Shown: positions 22,866 through 33,874 of the stretch, piece by piece
How positions within the stretch are numbered: position 1 is the first letter of the stretch
How the letters are laid out: each line of letters starts with the position of its first letter
From: Litsea cubeba
Taxonomy: Eukaryota; Streptophyta; Magnoliopsida; Laurales; Lauraceae
Reading direction: 5' to 3'
Assembly: GCA_012931725.1 (NCBI GenBank)
Contig: CM022949.1
Coordinates: 4,189,934-4,253,933, forward strand
Length of the DNA: 64,000 bases
Made by a program: the position numbers and the translations under genes
The notes under the pieces: model-generated
The model's database searches: none
Seen by the model: only the letters and a program-made list of their open reading frames with translations
What the model was told of the DNA's origin: nothing

Positions 22866-23302
22866 TAACATTCCAACAAGGATTGTGAATCTTGCCAACT
22901 TGAGATTATGGAGCATTGAGAAGAACCTTCTAACAGGTACCATCCCTGTTAATTTTGGAAACCTTCAGAAGTTGGAAGCAGTTGGTCTATAAACAGTAAC
23001 AAGCTTTCAGGGCAAATCCCATCTTCTATTGGAAATCTCACGCGATTGTACAAATTGGTTCCAGATGGGAATGATTTAAAGGGCAGCATTCCTTCTAGTC
23101 TTGGAAATTGCCAAAATCTTTAAGAGCTATATCTTTCAGAAAATAATTTTGATGGTACCATACCTGAGGAGGTTTTAACTATTCCCTCTATAACTAAGCT
23201 TCTTCTTGACAAGAATTCTTTGATGGGTTCTTTACCAATGAATGTTGATAAGTTGGAATTAAGCTCTTTGGCAATTTGATGTCTCTGATGACAAATTAAA
23301 TA
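22866..23302 (+). pseudogene. Fragment of an LRR receptor-kinase gene
   Basis: This tracks 27293-27712 of the intact receptor-kinase gene almost base for base (for example GGATTGTGAATCTTGCCAACTTGAGATTAT and GGCAGCATTCCTTCTAGTCTTGG). It covers about six LRRs. Breaks relative to the intact gene are 2 extra bases near 22990 (TATAAACAG), a CAA/TAA-type stop near 23120 and 5 extra bases near 23258. Similarity ends sharply at both sides. It is a partial duplicate, 3.3 kb upstream of the functional gene and in the same orientation. Confidence 0.85.
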
Positions 23303-25670
23303 GTATACTTCCTTCATTTGTATTTGTTTTATTCCCACTAATAACTCAAGGAAGCTCGAAGTTATTTTCAATACATTACAATATCATTTAATTTTTTACT
23401 TATTTTATTATTTTATTTATCTTAAACATTTAGATTTTAAATGTTAATTTTTTTAGGGATCAAGCTTATGGGCCTATTTTACTAATAAAACACTATATGA
23501 AATGGTTGTTTTGTCAAAACAGTTAAAATAGGCAGGTTCATTTGCATAAAAGTCCTTCAAAACAAATAGCAAGTGAGCATTGATAATAAGTCAATCATGA
23601 AACGCTTCCATAACATGAAAACGCATCGAGGACAATTGTAGGAAAAATCTTCTTTTATGTAATCAAGTGGCTAATTGATGCAACTATTTATATTTATGCA
23701 AGCTGTTACTTTTTTGTATATCTTTCATTTAGTGAAATTTTAGTTGCTCTTTGCCCCCTCTAGAAGAAGTTCCTGGCTCCATCCCTATATTTGTCTAAGT
23801 GTCTAAAGATCAAAGAAAAAAGAAAAAAAAATGGTGGGAGGTCATCAAGGGTTATTATGAATATTTGATCCCAACGCCATTGTATGAAAGTATGATGAGA
23901 TTTTTCGTATAAAATCCCCACAAAAATTAAAAGAGTTTAGAAGAAGTACTAGTTTGAGGAATCTTAAGATTTGTAAATTTTAGAGATAGATTACTTGCCT
24001 TGTATTTTTCTTTTTTTTTTTCTTTTTTGTGTATATTAGGTTTGACACAAATATGGACATTGTGTAATTTGCCAGTTTGTTTGAATGGGATTGAACTCCT
24101 AAGAAATGTATTCTTAAATATGGCAAAGATTGAAGGAAGAAAAGTGAGGGCAATAAGTTGCTGTGGCATAATCTCCCTTTTCATGAAAGTTAAATAAAAA
24201 GAGAGATGAAAAATGAATACACATCCATTACCTTAGTAAATCACATCTAAAAAAAACCAGGGTCCACCATTTTATCCTTCACCATTACCTCTTTAATAAT
24301 CATTTCTTGGAACCCATTTTACCATAAATTTTTAGGGACTTGATTCTAGCAAACAAACAAGCTCTATGTGACTTTTAAAAATTATTTTCCAATAGAATAT
24401 GTCATAAATGTGTCTTATTTATAATTAGGTGTGCTTTCAGCATTTGAATATATTTTCATACCTGTATATTGGCGGCCTTCACCATGTGCCCCCACTCGCT
24501 AGGGGAGGAGATCAAGGAAGCCAAATGTATCTTACACGTTTTGCAGCAAAATAATTTGAAATGTAAAGAAGTCAAAAGGAAGATTCTTAAAATATGATAA
24601 AAAGAACCTTCCTCCATAGACTTTGAGTCTCTTCAGCATTTGAATATATAGTCAATATTACTGTATACCACCAGTTTTTTTAATCCCTTTTAGGGTGTAA
24701 ATTAGAATATTAATTAATCTTTAAAAAAATTATAGTTTTTTTCCTTTTTTTCTAATAAGTAGTTCATTGCATGAGAAATGTTCTCCTACAAACAACAACA
24801 CATGCATATCCTTTCACACTCTCATCTCCCATAATTTGGCACCAGGCCTAATTTCACTCTCATCAAACCGTACCTTTGGATTAAGTCTCAAAGAAATCTA
24901 AAGGCTATAAAATCAAAGGCTAGGATAATTTGACGGGGCTAATTTTTTATGGACACTCATCGATAAGGAGAACTTTCCATGTACCCCACCCCAACTGATA
25001 AGAAGGCACCTAAGTAGGCCCCACAAACTGAACTAAGTATAAGCAATATGCAGTCTGCTAGAGAACATTCTTCCCTTCATCGTGTCAATCAACAAAATCA
25101 ATGGTCTTTTTATGTGGTGATTAATTGATTAAGTTGGATCTCACATGTACTGCTCCATGACAATATTTATGGATTTATAACTTTAACAGGGGTCCACATG
25201 CATGCACAACAATCTGAATGTACAAGTTAGGAAGTGCATATGGGTGATTTCAATATCAATCCAATCAAATATTGATCATACCCTTGATTTTGGCTTCCAA
25301 AGTTTAATAGCTTCATATAATGCAAATTTGTTGTGATCATAAAATCAATACTCCACATTTAAAATTATATGATCAAACTAGAAACATATTTATTGTCACC
25401 CATATTATCAAAAAAAAAAAAACATGTTATGTTATTGTCACCCAATGCTTCCACCACATAAAAGAGTTTGTTAGCAGATTGGCGACGTACATATTATCTT
25501 TGTTGCACCTGACAGATTGTTTGATTAAAAGACAATAGTTTTGGACCATCACTAAACATTTACCACCACTTTTCATTTTTATCAAATGATCAAATAATTA
25601 ATGTTTTATGAGGCTGGCTGAACTTTTTTCTAAATAGTTAATCTAATAACTTCTCTTTATTATGATATGA
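23303..25670. other. Intergenic, no gene seen
   Basis: AT-rich. Short frames at 23927-24197 overlap on both strands across poly-T/A runs and look non-coding. Nothing with clear terminal repeats was found. Confidence 0.45.
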
Positions 25671-25680
25671 TATGTGGGAG

Positions 25681-25730
25681 AATAGTCTCCTCCGCTTAGT
25701 TTGCATCGGAACCAAGCGGAGAAGACTATT
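25681..25730. repeat. Short hairpin with 21 bp arms upstream of the receptor-kinase gene
   Basis: The arms 25681-25701 (AATAGTCTCCTCCGCTTAGTT) and 25710-25730 pair at 19 of 21 positions around an 8 nt loop. It lies 400 bp before the receptor-kinase TATA box. It could be a small transposon relic, a terminator-like fold in upstream transcription or a small-RNA precursor. Sequence alone does not decide. Confidence 0.5.
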
Positions 25731-26003
25731 ACATGTGTCCTGCTTGGTGGGTCCCACCTGGTTGATATCCAAGCGCACGGTTCCCATGTCAACACGGCAG
25801 GAGGGAATATTTTCCATCATCATGTATAGTATATCCAGCCATTATCATTATAATGATAGAAGCCCCTCAACCCGTCAACCGTCGTCTAGTGGATTTCTGA
25901 TTCCAGAATGTACTCTTTATCATGATAATATATCATATTAGTTGCAGCATACTAGTCATCTATCTGTTGAATGATAAAAATATATAAAAACAAATGGACA
26001 TTG

Positions 26004-26084
26004 TTGACTCTCTTGAGTTCACATTGAGGAAGCAGAGTGGTTGAATCCCTTGTATAATATTAGCCAGAGCAACACTATATATAA
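26004..26084 (+). promoter_or_regulatory. Core promoter of the receptor-kinase gene
   Basis: TATATATAA at 26076-26084 lies 46 bp before the ATG, giving a short 5' leader. A W-box TTGACT lies at 26004-26009, and TTGAC cores in reverse occur near 25790 and 25875. W-boxes bind WRKY factors and are common in promoters of immune receptors. Confidence 0.5.
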
Positions 26085-26129
26085 GTCCTTGTGTTTCCTA
26101 ATCTTCTCTATAGTCTCAAGGCAACAACA

Positions 26130-29100
26130 ATGGAGCTCTTCCACACCAGCCTATTCATGAGTGGAGTATTCTGGTCCTTTCTCCTTCATGGCTTCTTGTT
26201 ATCATTTGCAGAATCTGCCACACTTTTCACAAATGAGACAGACCGACTTGCCCTTCTCGCCTTCAAAGATGCGATATATGATGATCCTAATGGGGTCTTG
26301 AGCGCTTGGAATGATTCTCTTCATTACTGCATGTGGGGTGGAGTCACTTGCAGCAAGCGACATCCTCAGCGCGTCGCAGCTTTGAACCTGGGAGAGATGG
26401 GTTTGGTAGGATCTTTATCACCCCACATCGCGAACCTCTCATTTCTTAGGCTCATCAACCTTACTATCAATAGTTTCACAGGCCAAATTCCGCGTGAGAT
26501 AGGCCGTCTGCACCGGCTTCAGTATCTCAGCCTCCAGTCTAATTCTTTCGATGGCGACATTCCGAAGAACATAACCCGCTGTTCAAAGCTGCAAGTTCTT
26601 AATTTATTTGGTAATAAGCTGCTGGGTGAAATTCCGATCGAACTTGACTCTCTCCCAATGCTCAACCGGTTAATTCTCGGCAAGAACTCTCTCACTGGCA
26701 ACATCTGGCGATCGCTTGGGAACCTTTCCTCTCTCACATATCTCTATCTGTCTGATAATAGTTTGGAGGGAAGGATTCCAGATGATCTGGGCCATTTGGT
26801 GAACTTGAATTCTCTTGGGCTAGGCGGTAACAGATTTTCGGGTATGGTCCCTTCCTCTCTCTACAATCTCTCTTCACTCATTGGTCTTGATGTGGGAAGT
26901 AACCTTCTACATGGGAGCCTTCCACCTGGATTAGGCCTTACTCTTCCAAATCTTGAAAGGCTTTATTTCGGAGATAATCAATTCACTGGACCCATACCTG
27001 TTTCATTAGCCAATGCATCAAAGCTTCTATATATAGACCTTGGATTGAACAACTTTAGTGGGCCTGTGCCGATGAGCCTAGGGAGGCTACAAGATCTCTA
27101 TTGGCTCAATCTTCAAATTAACCAACTAGATGGTGACTTGAGTTTCATCACTTCGTTAGCTAATTGTAGCGGATTACAAACTCTAAGCTTATATAACAAT
27201 CAACTCAGTGGCATGTTGCCTGACTCAATAGCTAACTTTTCAACCCAATTTCAAGGCCTGTACTTAGCCAAAAACAAGATATTTGGAACCATCCCAGCAG
27301 GGATTGTGAATCTTGCCAACTTGAGATTATTGAGCATTGAGAAGAACCTCCTAACAGGTACTATTCCTGTTAATTTTGGAAACCTTCAGAAGTTGGAAGC
27401 AGTTGGTCTAAACAGTAACAAGCTTTCAGGGCAAATCCCAGCTTCTATTGGAAATCTCACGCGATTGTTCAAATTGGTTATAGATGGGAATGATTTAAAG
27501 GGCAGCATTCCTTCTAGTCTTGGAAATTGCCAAAATCTTCAAGAGCTGTATCTTTCAGAAAATAATTTTGATGGTACCATACCCGAGGAAGTTTTAACTA
27601 TTCCCTCTATAACTAAGCTTCTTCTTGACAAGAATTCTTTGACGGGTTCTTTACCAATGAATGTCGATAAGTTGGAAGCTCTTTGGCAATTTGATGTCTC
27701 TAATAACAAATTATCAGGCGAGATTCCTAGCACACTTGGAAGTTGTACTAAATTGGAGTTCCTTCATATGGGTGGCAATTTCTTTCAAGGAAGTATTCCT
27801 CTATCCTTCAGTGCCTTAAAAGGACTTCAGGAACTTGATCTTTCGAGCAATAACTTATCTGGTCAAATTCCAAAATTTCTTGAACGGCTTCCTTTTTTGC
27901 AATATCTAAATTTGTCTTTCAACAATTTCCAAGGTGAAATGCCAATGAGTGGAGTTTTTCAAAATGTGAGTGCAATTTCAGTCGTCGGAAACGACAAGCT
28001 ATGTGGGGGAGTACCAGAATTGAAGTTGCCTTCATGCTCTGAACAGGATTCTAGAAAACAAAAAAGGGGTCTTCCTTTGCGCGTTCTGATCTCAATAATT
28101 GTTTCTGTAGCTTTATGTCTATTCTTATTATCAGCTTTCCTAGCTACTTGTTTCTGGTGGAGGAAAAAAACAAGCAAGAACCTTGCTTCTACATCTTCCT
28201 TAGGAAATGGTTTCTTGGCAGTTAGTTATGCAGAGCTTCTCAAAGCTACCGATGGGTTCTTATCGAACAATTTGATTGGTGTCGGCTCATATGGCTCTGT
28301 GTATAAAGGATTTCTAAATGGCATCGGGACAACAATTGCAATAAAGGTTCTTAATTTAGAACATCAAAGAGCTTCTAAGAGTTTCTTGGCTGAATGTGAA
28401 GTCTTGAGAAGCATCCGCCACCGAAACATCGTTAAGATCTTAACTGTCTGCTCCAGCACTGATTTTAGAGGAAATGATTTCAAGGCATTAGTTTTTGAGT
28501 ACATGCCTAATGGAAATTTAGACATGTGGTTACATCCAAATGAAACGGAACAAAATCAGTTCAGAAATTTAAGCCTTATTGAAAGGCTTAATGTGGCAAT
28601 CGATGTAGCTTGTGCGCTCGATTATCTCCATCACGATTGTGAAAAACCAGTGGTCCACTGTGATTTAAAACCAAGCAACATTCTTCTCGATGCTGATATG
28701 GTCGCCCATGTTGGTGATTTTGGTTTAGCAAGGATCATTCATAAAGATGTCATCAATTACTCACAAACTCCCTCTAGTTCCCTTGTGGTAAAGGGATCCA
28801 TTGGATATGTCCCTCCAGGTAACAACTCTCTCCAAATCCTTTTTACCTTTTTCATTTAGTTCTCTTACAAAAGTTTAGTATTCTTTCATTACCTTGCTAT
28901 ATATGTATGCATGTTGGAACTCAATTTACCTTTACCATGAACTTGATACAAGTTATCTTAAATGAAACTGCAACCCATGTATGGACAATTCAACCAGACT
29001 AGTTGTCCTAATGAACTGGTCAGGCTTGGCTTCCGGTTAGTCCTATCCAAAACTCAGGGTTTCTCATGTCAAAGCCAAATCCATGGTCAACTCTGCTAGT

Positions 29101-30045
29101 TTAAGGGTGAGAATGAGAGGCCCTTACCACCAAGTTGTCTTGTGGTTGTCACTCTAGTATAATTATTATCTCTTTAATAGTAATTGAAGTTTCTCTCTTT
29201 TCATTAATTATATCTTGAAACTGTTGTATCATTTTTGATGCATTTATTCATAAATAAATCAGGATACGAAAATTTTAACACGTTTTTTTTATTCACAAGT
29301 AGTAGTGTTATTCCTTTTTTCTAAATTGAGCATATGCCTACTCAAATCTCCATAGGATCACACATTTATATGTGAATTTTACATATAAAATACTTATAGT
29401 TCATTAGATAGGTTATCACATTGATGTGGCAGTCTCAAATCAAATTGGTAGAATCCATGACTATATGGATATCAAATATAGAAGTTTTGGTTAGAAGTTA
29501 CAGATTCTTTTAAATTAAGAAAAAATAGGATTGCCTAATTATGGCATGATCATATGGTTTATGGGCTTCATCTATACAGTTGCTTGGGTTTCATATGCTC
29601 TTATTGTGCATGTCTTTAGTTGTTTAAGCAAAGTGGTGTATTGATTGCAGAGTATGGCACCAGTGGTGACCCTTCTACATATGGGGATGTGTATAGCTAT
29701 GGGATCCTTCTATTGGAGATGTTAATTGGCAAGAGACCTATTGATGATATATTTAAAGATAATTTAAGCCTTCATCAATATGCAAAGATGATGCTGCCCG
29801 AAAGAGTGATGGAGATTATAGATCATCGTCTGCTAATAGGTGGAATTCATGAAATTACTGCACAGAGTGAAAACAATGAAAATATGAGCAACAACATGCA
29901 AGATTGTCTGATTTCAATGGTGAGAATAGGTGTATCTTGTTCTGCAGAATCACCAAAAGAACGAATGGAGATGAAGGATGTCATCGTAGAATTGCAAAGA
30001 GTTAAGGACTTCTTTTTAGCTGTTGGACAGCAGGTAGGTAACTAA
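26130..30045 (+). CDS. LRR receptor-like kinase, subfamily XII type (FLS2/EFR/Xa21-like), 1027 aa
   Basis: Two exons, 26130-28818 and 29651-30045, join inside the activation segment at PP|EYG with GT/AG ends. Together they give 1028 codons with the stop. I chose the ATG at 26130 because the upstream in-frame start is GTG. Order: signal peptide (about 1-27), LRRNT with WGGVTC (about 35-75), about 22 extracellular LRRs (to about 620), a membrane span near 650-674, and the kinase. In the kinase, NLIGVGSYGSVYKG is near 713, the catalytic Lys is in AIKVL near 737, the catalytic loop HCDLKPSNILLD is near 842 and DFGLA near 862. Cys replaces Arg in the catalytic loop, so it is a non-RD kinase, typical of pattern-recognition receptors. 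The single kinase intron is also usual for this group. Likely plasma-membrane sensing of a microbial or self pattern; the ligand is unknown. No break is seen. Confidence 0.92.
28819..29650 (+). other. Intron of the receptor-kinase gene
   Basis: 832 bp, starting GTAACA and ending TTGCAG. Phase 1 on both sides. No inserted element with clear ends was seen. Confidence 0.85.
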
Positions 30046-30264
30046 TATAGGACCTTATTTTCAGTTGAATGTCCAATTTATCTCAGTAACTATTAAGATA
30101 TTATTAGTTATTTTGAAGAAAGATGACTCATAGGTGTGTATTTTCACGAGTTTATCATGATTTTGAAGTATGTTTTTGACAGGTTTGAAACTACAAAATG
30201 GCTATAGCTCACTGGGCATCCTCTGTATGTGTATGCACACTTAATTTAAATAAGGCATGCGAAA

Positions 30265-30470
30265 TTATTGGTGGAGAGTGACTCCTCAAATGCTCTCTTG
30301 GATCTCAAGCAATGAGGGTCCTTGGAGGTTCCACTTCCTCTTTGCCGAAATCAAGTCCTGATCTTCTCAAGGTTATGTCTAGTTTAAGCATCTTAGAAGG
30401 TCATCGAATGCTATGAAGGACTCTCAAGCGAAATTAGGGGTAGATAGGGTTTTTCCTTTGTTTGCTTATA
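30265..30470 (+). mobile_element. LINE RNase H remnant just downstream of the receptor kinase
   Basis: The plus strand encodes, with frameshifts, pieces like ESDSSNAL, WRFHFLFAEIKS and AKLGVDR. They lie in the order of the RNase H C-terminus of the LINE at 60575-60066 (ESDSLNAI, WKLQFLFNEIKT, AKLGVER). Only about 200 bp remain. It lies 220 bp after the stop codon and could be part of the transcript's 3' end. Confidence 0.6.
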
Positions 30471-30717
30471 TCATTTAATTGTTTGCCTTTTTGTTCTCTG
30501 GGTATAACTCTCTTATACCTATTTTGGGTTTCGGTTCCAGTCAAGAAAAGGAATTGGATTGCTTTATTCATTTCAAGACTATAATTAAATACATAACAAT
30601 CCCACATGGTCCTCCACCAATATTGGTGAGGTTGACTTTGACTATAAACTATGCCTACTTACAGATTCTCCTAAACTCATTGACTAGCTGAACTCAATAT
30701 TGAGTCCCGTATTGGGT

Positions 30718-30983
30718 CTGTTCGGGGGCTTTACTTGTAGAGTTGAGTGGAGTAAATGTTATTTTGAAGAAATAATAAAATATAAGTGGGTTATGATGGT
30801 ATTTTGTTGTTAGTTATTTTTTATGGAATATTTTTTACTTTCTTATTGAAAGGTGGGTGGTTACTTTTTTACTTTTTTTGGTAAAATATGGTGGGAAATT
30901 TGAAATAAAGTGTTTTTCGTGGGATTTTTTTTTGGAAATGGGGCTTTACTCTACTCAACTCTATAAGTCAAGTTGCCAAACAA
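30718..30983 (+). repeat. MITE family copy C
   Basis: Follows the family order: GAAGAAATAATAAAATATAAGTGGGTTATGATGG, TTAGTTATTTTTTATGGAATATTTTT, GGTGG, ending TCAAGTTGCCAAACAAG. Its ends pair imperfectly (CTTGTAGAGTTGAG with CTCAACTCTATAAG). Confidence 0.65.
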
Positions 30984-31300
30984 GCCCTTTAAAAGATAAA
31001 ATATCCCATTAGTGCCTTGTCTAACCTAAAATTGCCAATCAAGATTTTCATGATATGACAGATCGATTTGCAAGGCTCATGCTCGTCTTGTTTAGGGGCT
31101 TTGCCTGAGCTTGATTTCTTCTCTACTTCTCGCACGTGTGAGAGAGAGAGGTGTGGATTATTTATCTATCAAAAATTATCTTCTTTTGTCGAAGTAGCTC
31201 TGTGATTGCCAAGCGTGCGTTTATGCAGGTTTAGCGGGTACTGCTGGGGGGATTAATCCTTTTGAGTCAAAGACCTCAAGGATTCCACATTATAAAAGAA

Positions 31301-31810
31301 AAATATTTCAAATAAGGCCTTAAGTTTTTATCCTATTTAAAAAAGGGACACAAGTTTTAAAAATTTTCAAATTAGTCCCTAAGTTTTCTAGTAAGTTTTT
31401 TTTTATTAAGGACATCCGGCCATTTAAAGGTATTTTCTGGCGTCTTTTTTCCTCAAAATTTTGAAAATACCCAAATTACCCTTCATTTAAAGTCATGGTA
31501 TGGTTTCGGCGGCCACTACATGCAGCCGATCGCTATGGGAACACTGATTGTCCTTGACCAATGTGAGAATGTAGGTGAAGGAAATGAGGAGAATATAGAG
31601 GAAGTGAATGAGAGTTTAACTTCAATGAATGATAATTTACGTATTTTAAAAAAATTGAGAAAAAAAATTGCCAGGAAATAGCTTTAAATGGACGGATGTC
31701 TTTAATTGAAAGCATCCCGAAAAACTTAGGGACTAATTTGAAAAATTTTGAGACTTGTGTCCTATTTTTAAATAAGGCATAAACTTAAGGACTTTTTTTA
31801 GAATTTCCCT
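31301..31810. mobile_element. Foldback/MULE-type MITE with about 140 bp inverted arms
   Basis: The arms 31301-31440 and 31671-31810 are inverted copies. The left reads CCTTAAGTTT, GGACACAAG, CAAATTAGTCCCTAAGTTTT, GACATCCGGCCATTTAAAGG in order; the right reads the complements of the same words in reverse order. A 230 bp loop separates them. There is no coding capacity. I could not fix an unambiguous target duplication. Confidence 0.7.
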
Positions 31811-32933
31811 AAAAATGATGTTTCTTTGTATTTAATCGAAAGATGTGACAACCATGGTGGATATAGAGGAGAATCAAATGTCAATAGCCCATCACATACT
31901 AAGTGTGTTGATATCATCTGCAAATGAGGAGAGGAGATTCAATTGTCAATAGCCCATGATCACATGCTAAGTGTGTTGATATCGTCTGCAAATAAGGAGA
32001 GGAGATATATGATAACAATTTGATTAATGATAGCATCCCTGCCCTGGTGATCCTAAATTCACTTCGGAATTGAGTGATTTACACCATTGAATTGATAATG
32101 CTTGCATCACAAATGAAACATTTAAATCACTGCTCCACTTAGTTTACAGATGATTCAATCTCATCTTATGCGCAACTGTGTTAAACCTTTACTGTCTACC
32201 TGTAGTTGGTAATGGAAATGGATCACATTTAGGCCCAATTTTCTTAATAATCGCTTGAGCTAGGTTGGCTAGGGCTTCATACGAATCTCAAGCGCGCGCT
32301 ATTAGATGGTTCAGGTTATTATATAAAGGGTGGCAGTGAGCTCAATTTACCTGATTGTCCAAAGAACTGGACCGGGAAAAAAAAAATTTAGGTGTGGACC
32401 CTGTTCCCAGATCAGTTTAAAGTTTAAACTCATAAACATCTTACAAACTATGCAACGCTGAGTAATGACCCCCTGGTAAAACAAATTCCTAGGATTACCC
32501 AAGCCTTTACCCTAATAAAGAAAGCCATATTTTTAAGCAATAGCACACTTCTTTGGCATTGTTTTGACATACTCTGGCATGGTTTACTGCACTGAACAAG
32601 CAAAATTCTTGCCTCTACGTTGATACATTGACCAATCCTTTTAACTATTTCAAATAATCATACCAGTGAGAGAATGTAGTAGAGTTGAGAATGTTGAGGG
32701 AGATCACTGATAAAACTATAAGAATAACAAAATCAGAAATGAGATTTCGAGAACGTTTATGGATATCATCAATAGGGGATAAAATTATAAAAACCCATTT
32801 GAAATTGTTTGGGGAATGTCCAATGGAGACCAGCAACAGCACCGGTAAGAAAAAGTTGAGCCTTGGCCACTCACATGGCCAAGAGATCCGATTGACCACG
32901 ACTCAAAAAACCAAGCAGTTTGGCATTGCATAA

Positions 32934-32972
<39 letters not shown>

Positions 32973-33874
32973 GGTTCCCAAGTCCCAACCCTTTGGACCT
33001 CCTTTATAGCCCAGGTCATTGCTTAATCAGTGGATGGCTTCTCCAGTGTAGATTGCCAAAAGGATCAACACATTTCCCAAAACAATTATTCCTTTCCTTT
33101 TTTTAAGTCATTGCATTATAGCCTGTTACACTGAAACCAACCCATCCAATGGTCAGTCTTCAGCCCACATGACCATCTGAATAGCAATCCAGAACTTTAA
33201 TTACCTATCCAAAAGTGGCAGCAGTTACAAGCCATCTGACAGTAACTTTGTACACAAATAACTCTAAAAAACAAATTTGACAGTTGACAAACAATCCAAA
33301 ACACATAGGATCCACAAACATGCATAGGCAAAAAAAATATCTCCATTGAAGCCATGGAGAGAAGATGTATCTGCATAACTAATGGCAACCTGGAGACCAC
33401 ACCTAAATGACAAGCCGGCATGATATTGTCATTGGACTTTGAAGAAGTTTCACCTGACCTGCACGATATATCTTGCAATCCAAACCAAACTATGTACATA
33501 ATAATCAGAGGAGTATGAAGTTGTCGCAATAAATGTAAGTCCATTATATTCATGAGATGTTGAGCCATCAAAAGTTCATTACAGAAAGAAAGCCGGTTTT
33601 TTTTCCTTTCCTTTTTTTTTTTTTTTTTTTTTTAAGAGAGTAAGAGAGAAGATAAAGAAAGATGTGATGGGTTGTTGACACATTAAAACCATTCAAGGGC
33701 CGGAAAATATTCACATCCTAGTTATATAATATTTATATGTGAGAAGGGTGTTGGAGCCATTTACAAGAGAACGGAAACTTGATCATCAGCTGTACAGAGA
33801 GGAGGAACACCAACAAAGTCTATCCATATATTTACATTTGAGATCTCTTCCATCATTTCTGCCCAGAAGCAGGA
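31811..33874. other. Intergenic between receptor kinase/foldback element and ATG11
   Basis: Holds an imperfect tandem duplication of about 68 bp at about 31866-32003 (GTCAATAGCCCAT, CTAAGTGTGTTGATATC, GAGGAGAGGAGAT twice), a T32+ run near 32937-32970 and another T run near 33609-33633. The 3' end of the ATG11 transcript should lie near 33600-33870. No other gene was seen. Confidence 0.5.

Noticed and set aside
26091..26129. Upstream start of the receptor kinase giving 13 more residues
   Set aside because: The codon is GTG, not ATG; the ATG at 26130 gives a normal signal peptide and follows the TATA box closely.
32937..32970. Long T run as a LINE poly(A) tail
   Set aside because: No LINE or SINE sequence is recognisable on the adjoining side; treated as a simple repeat.
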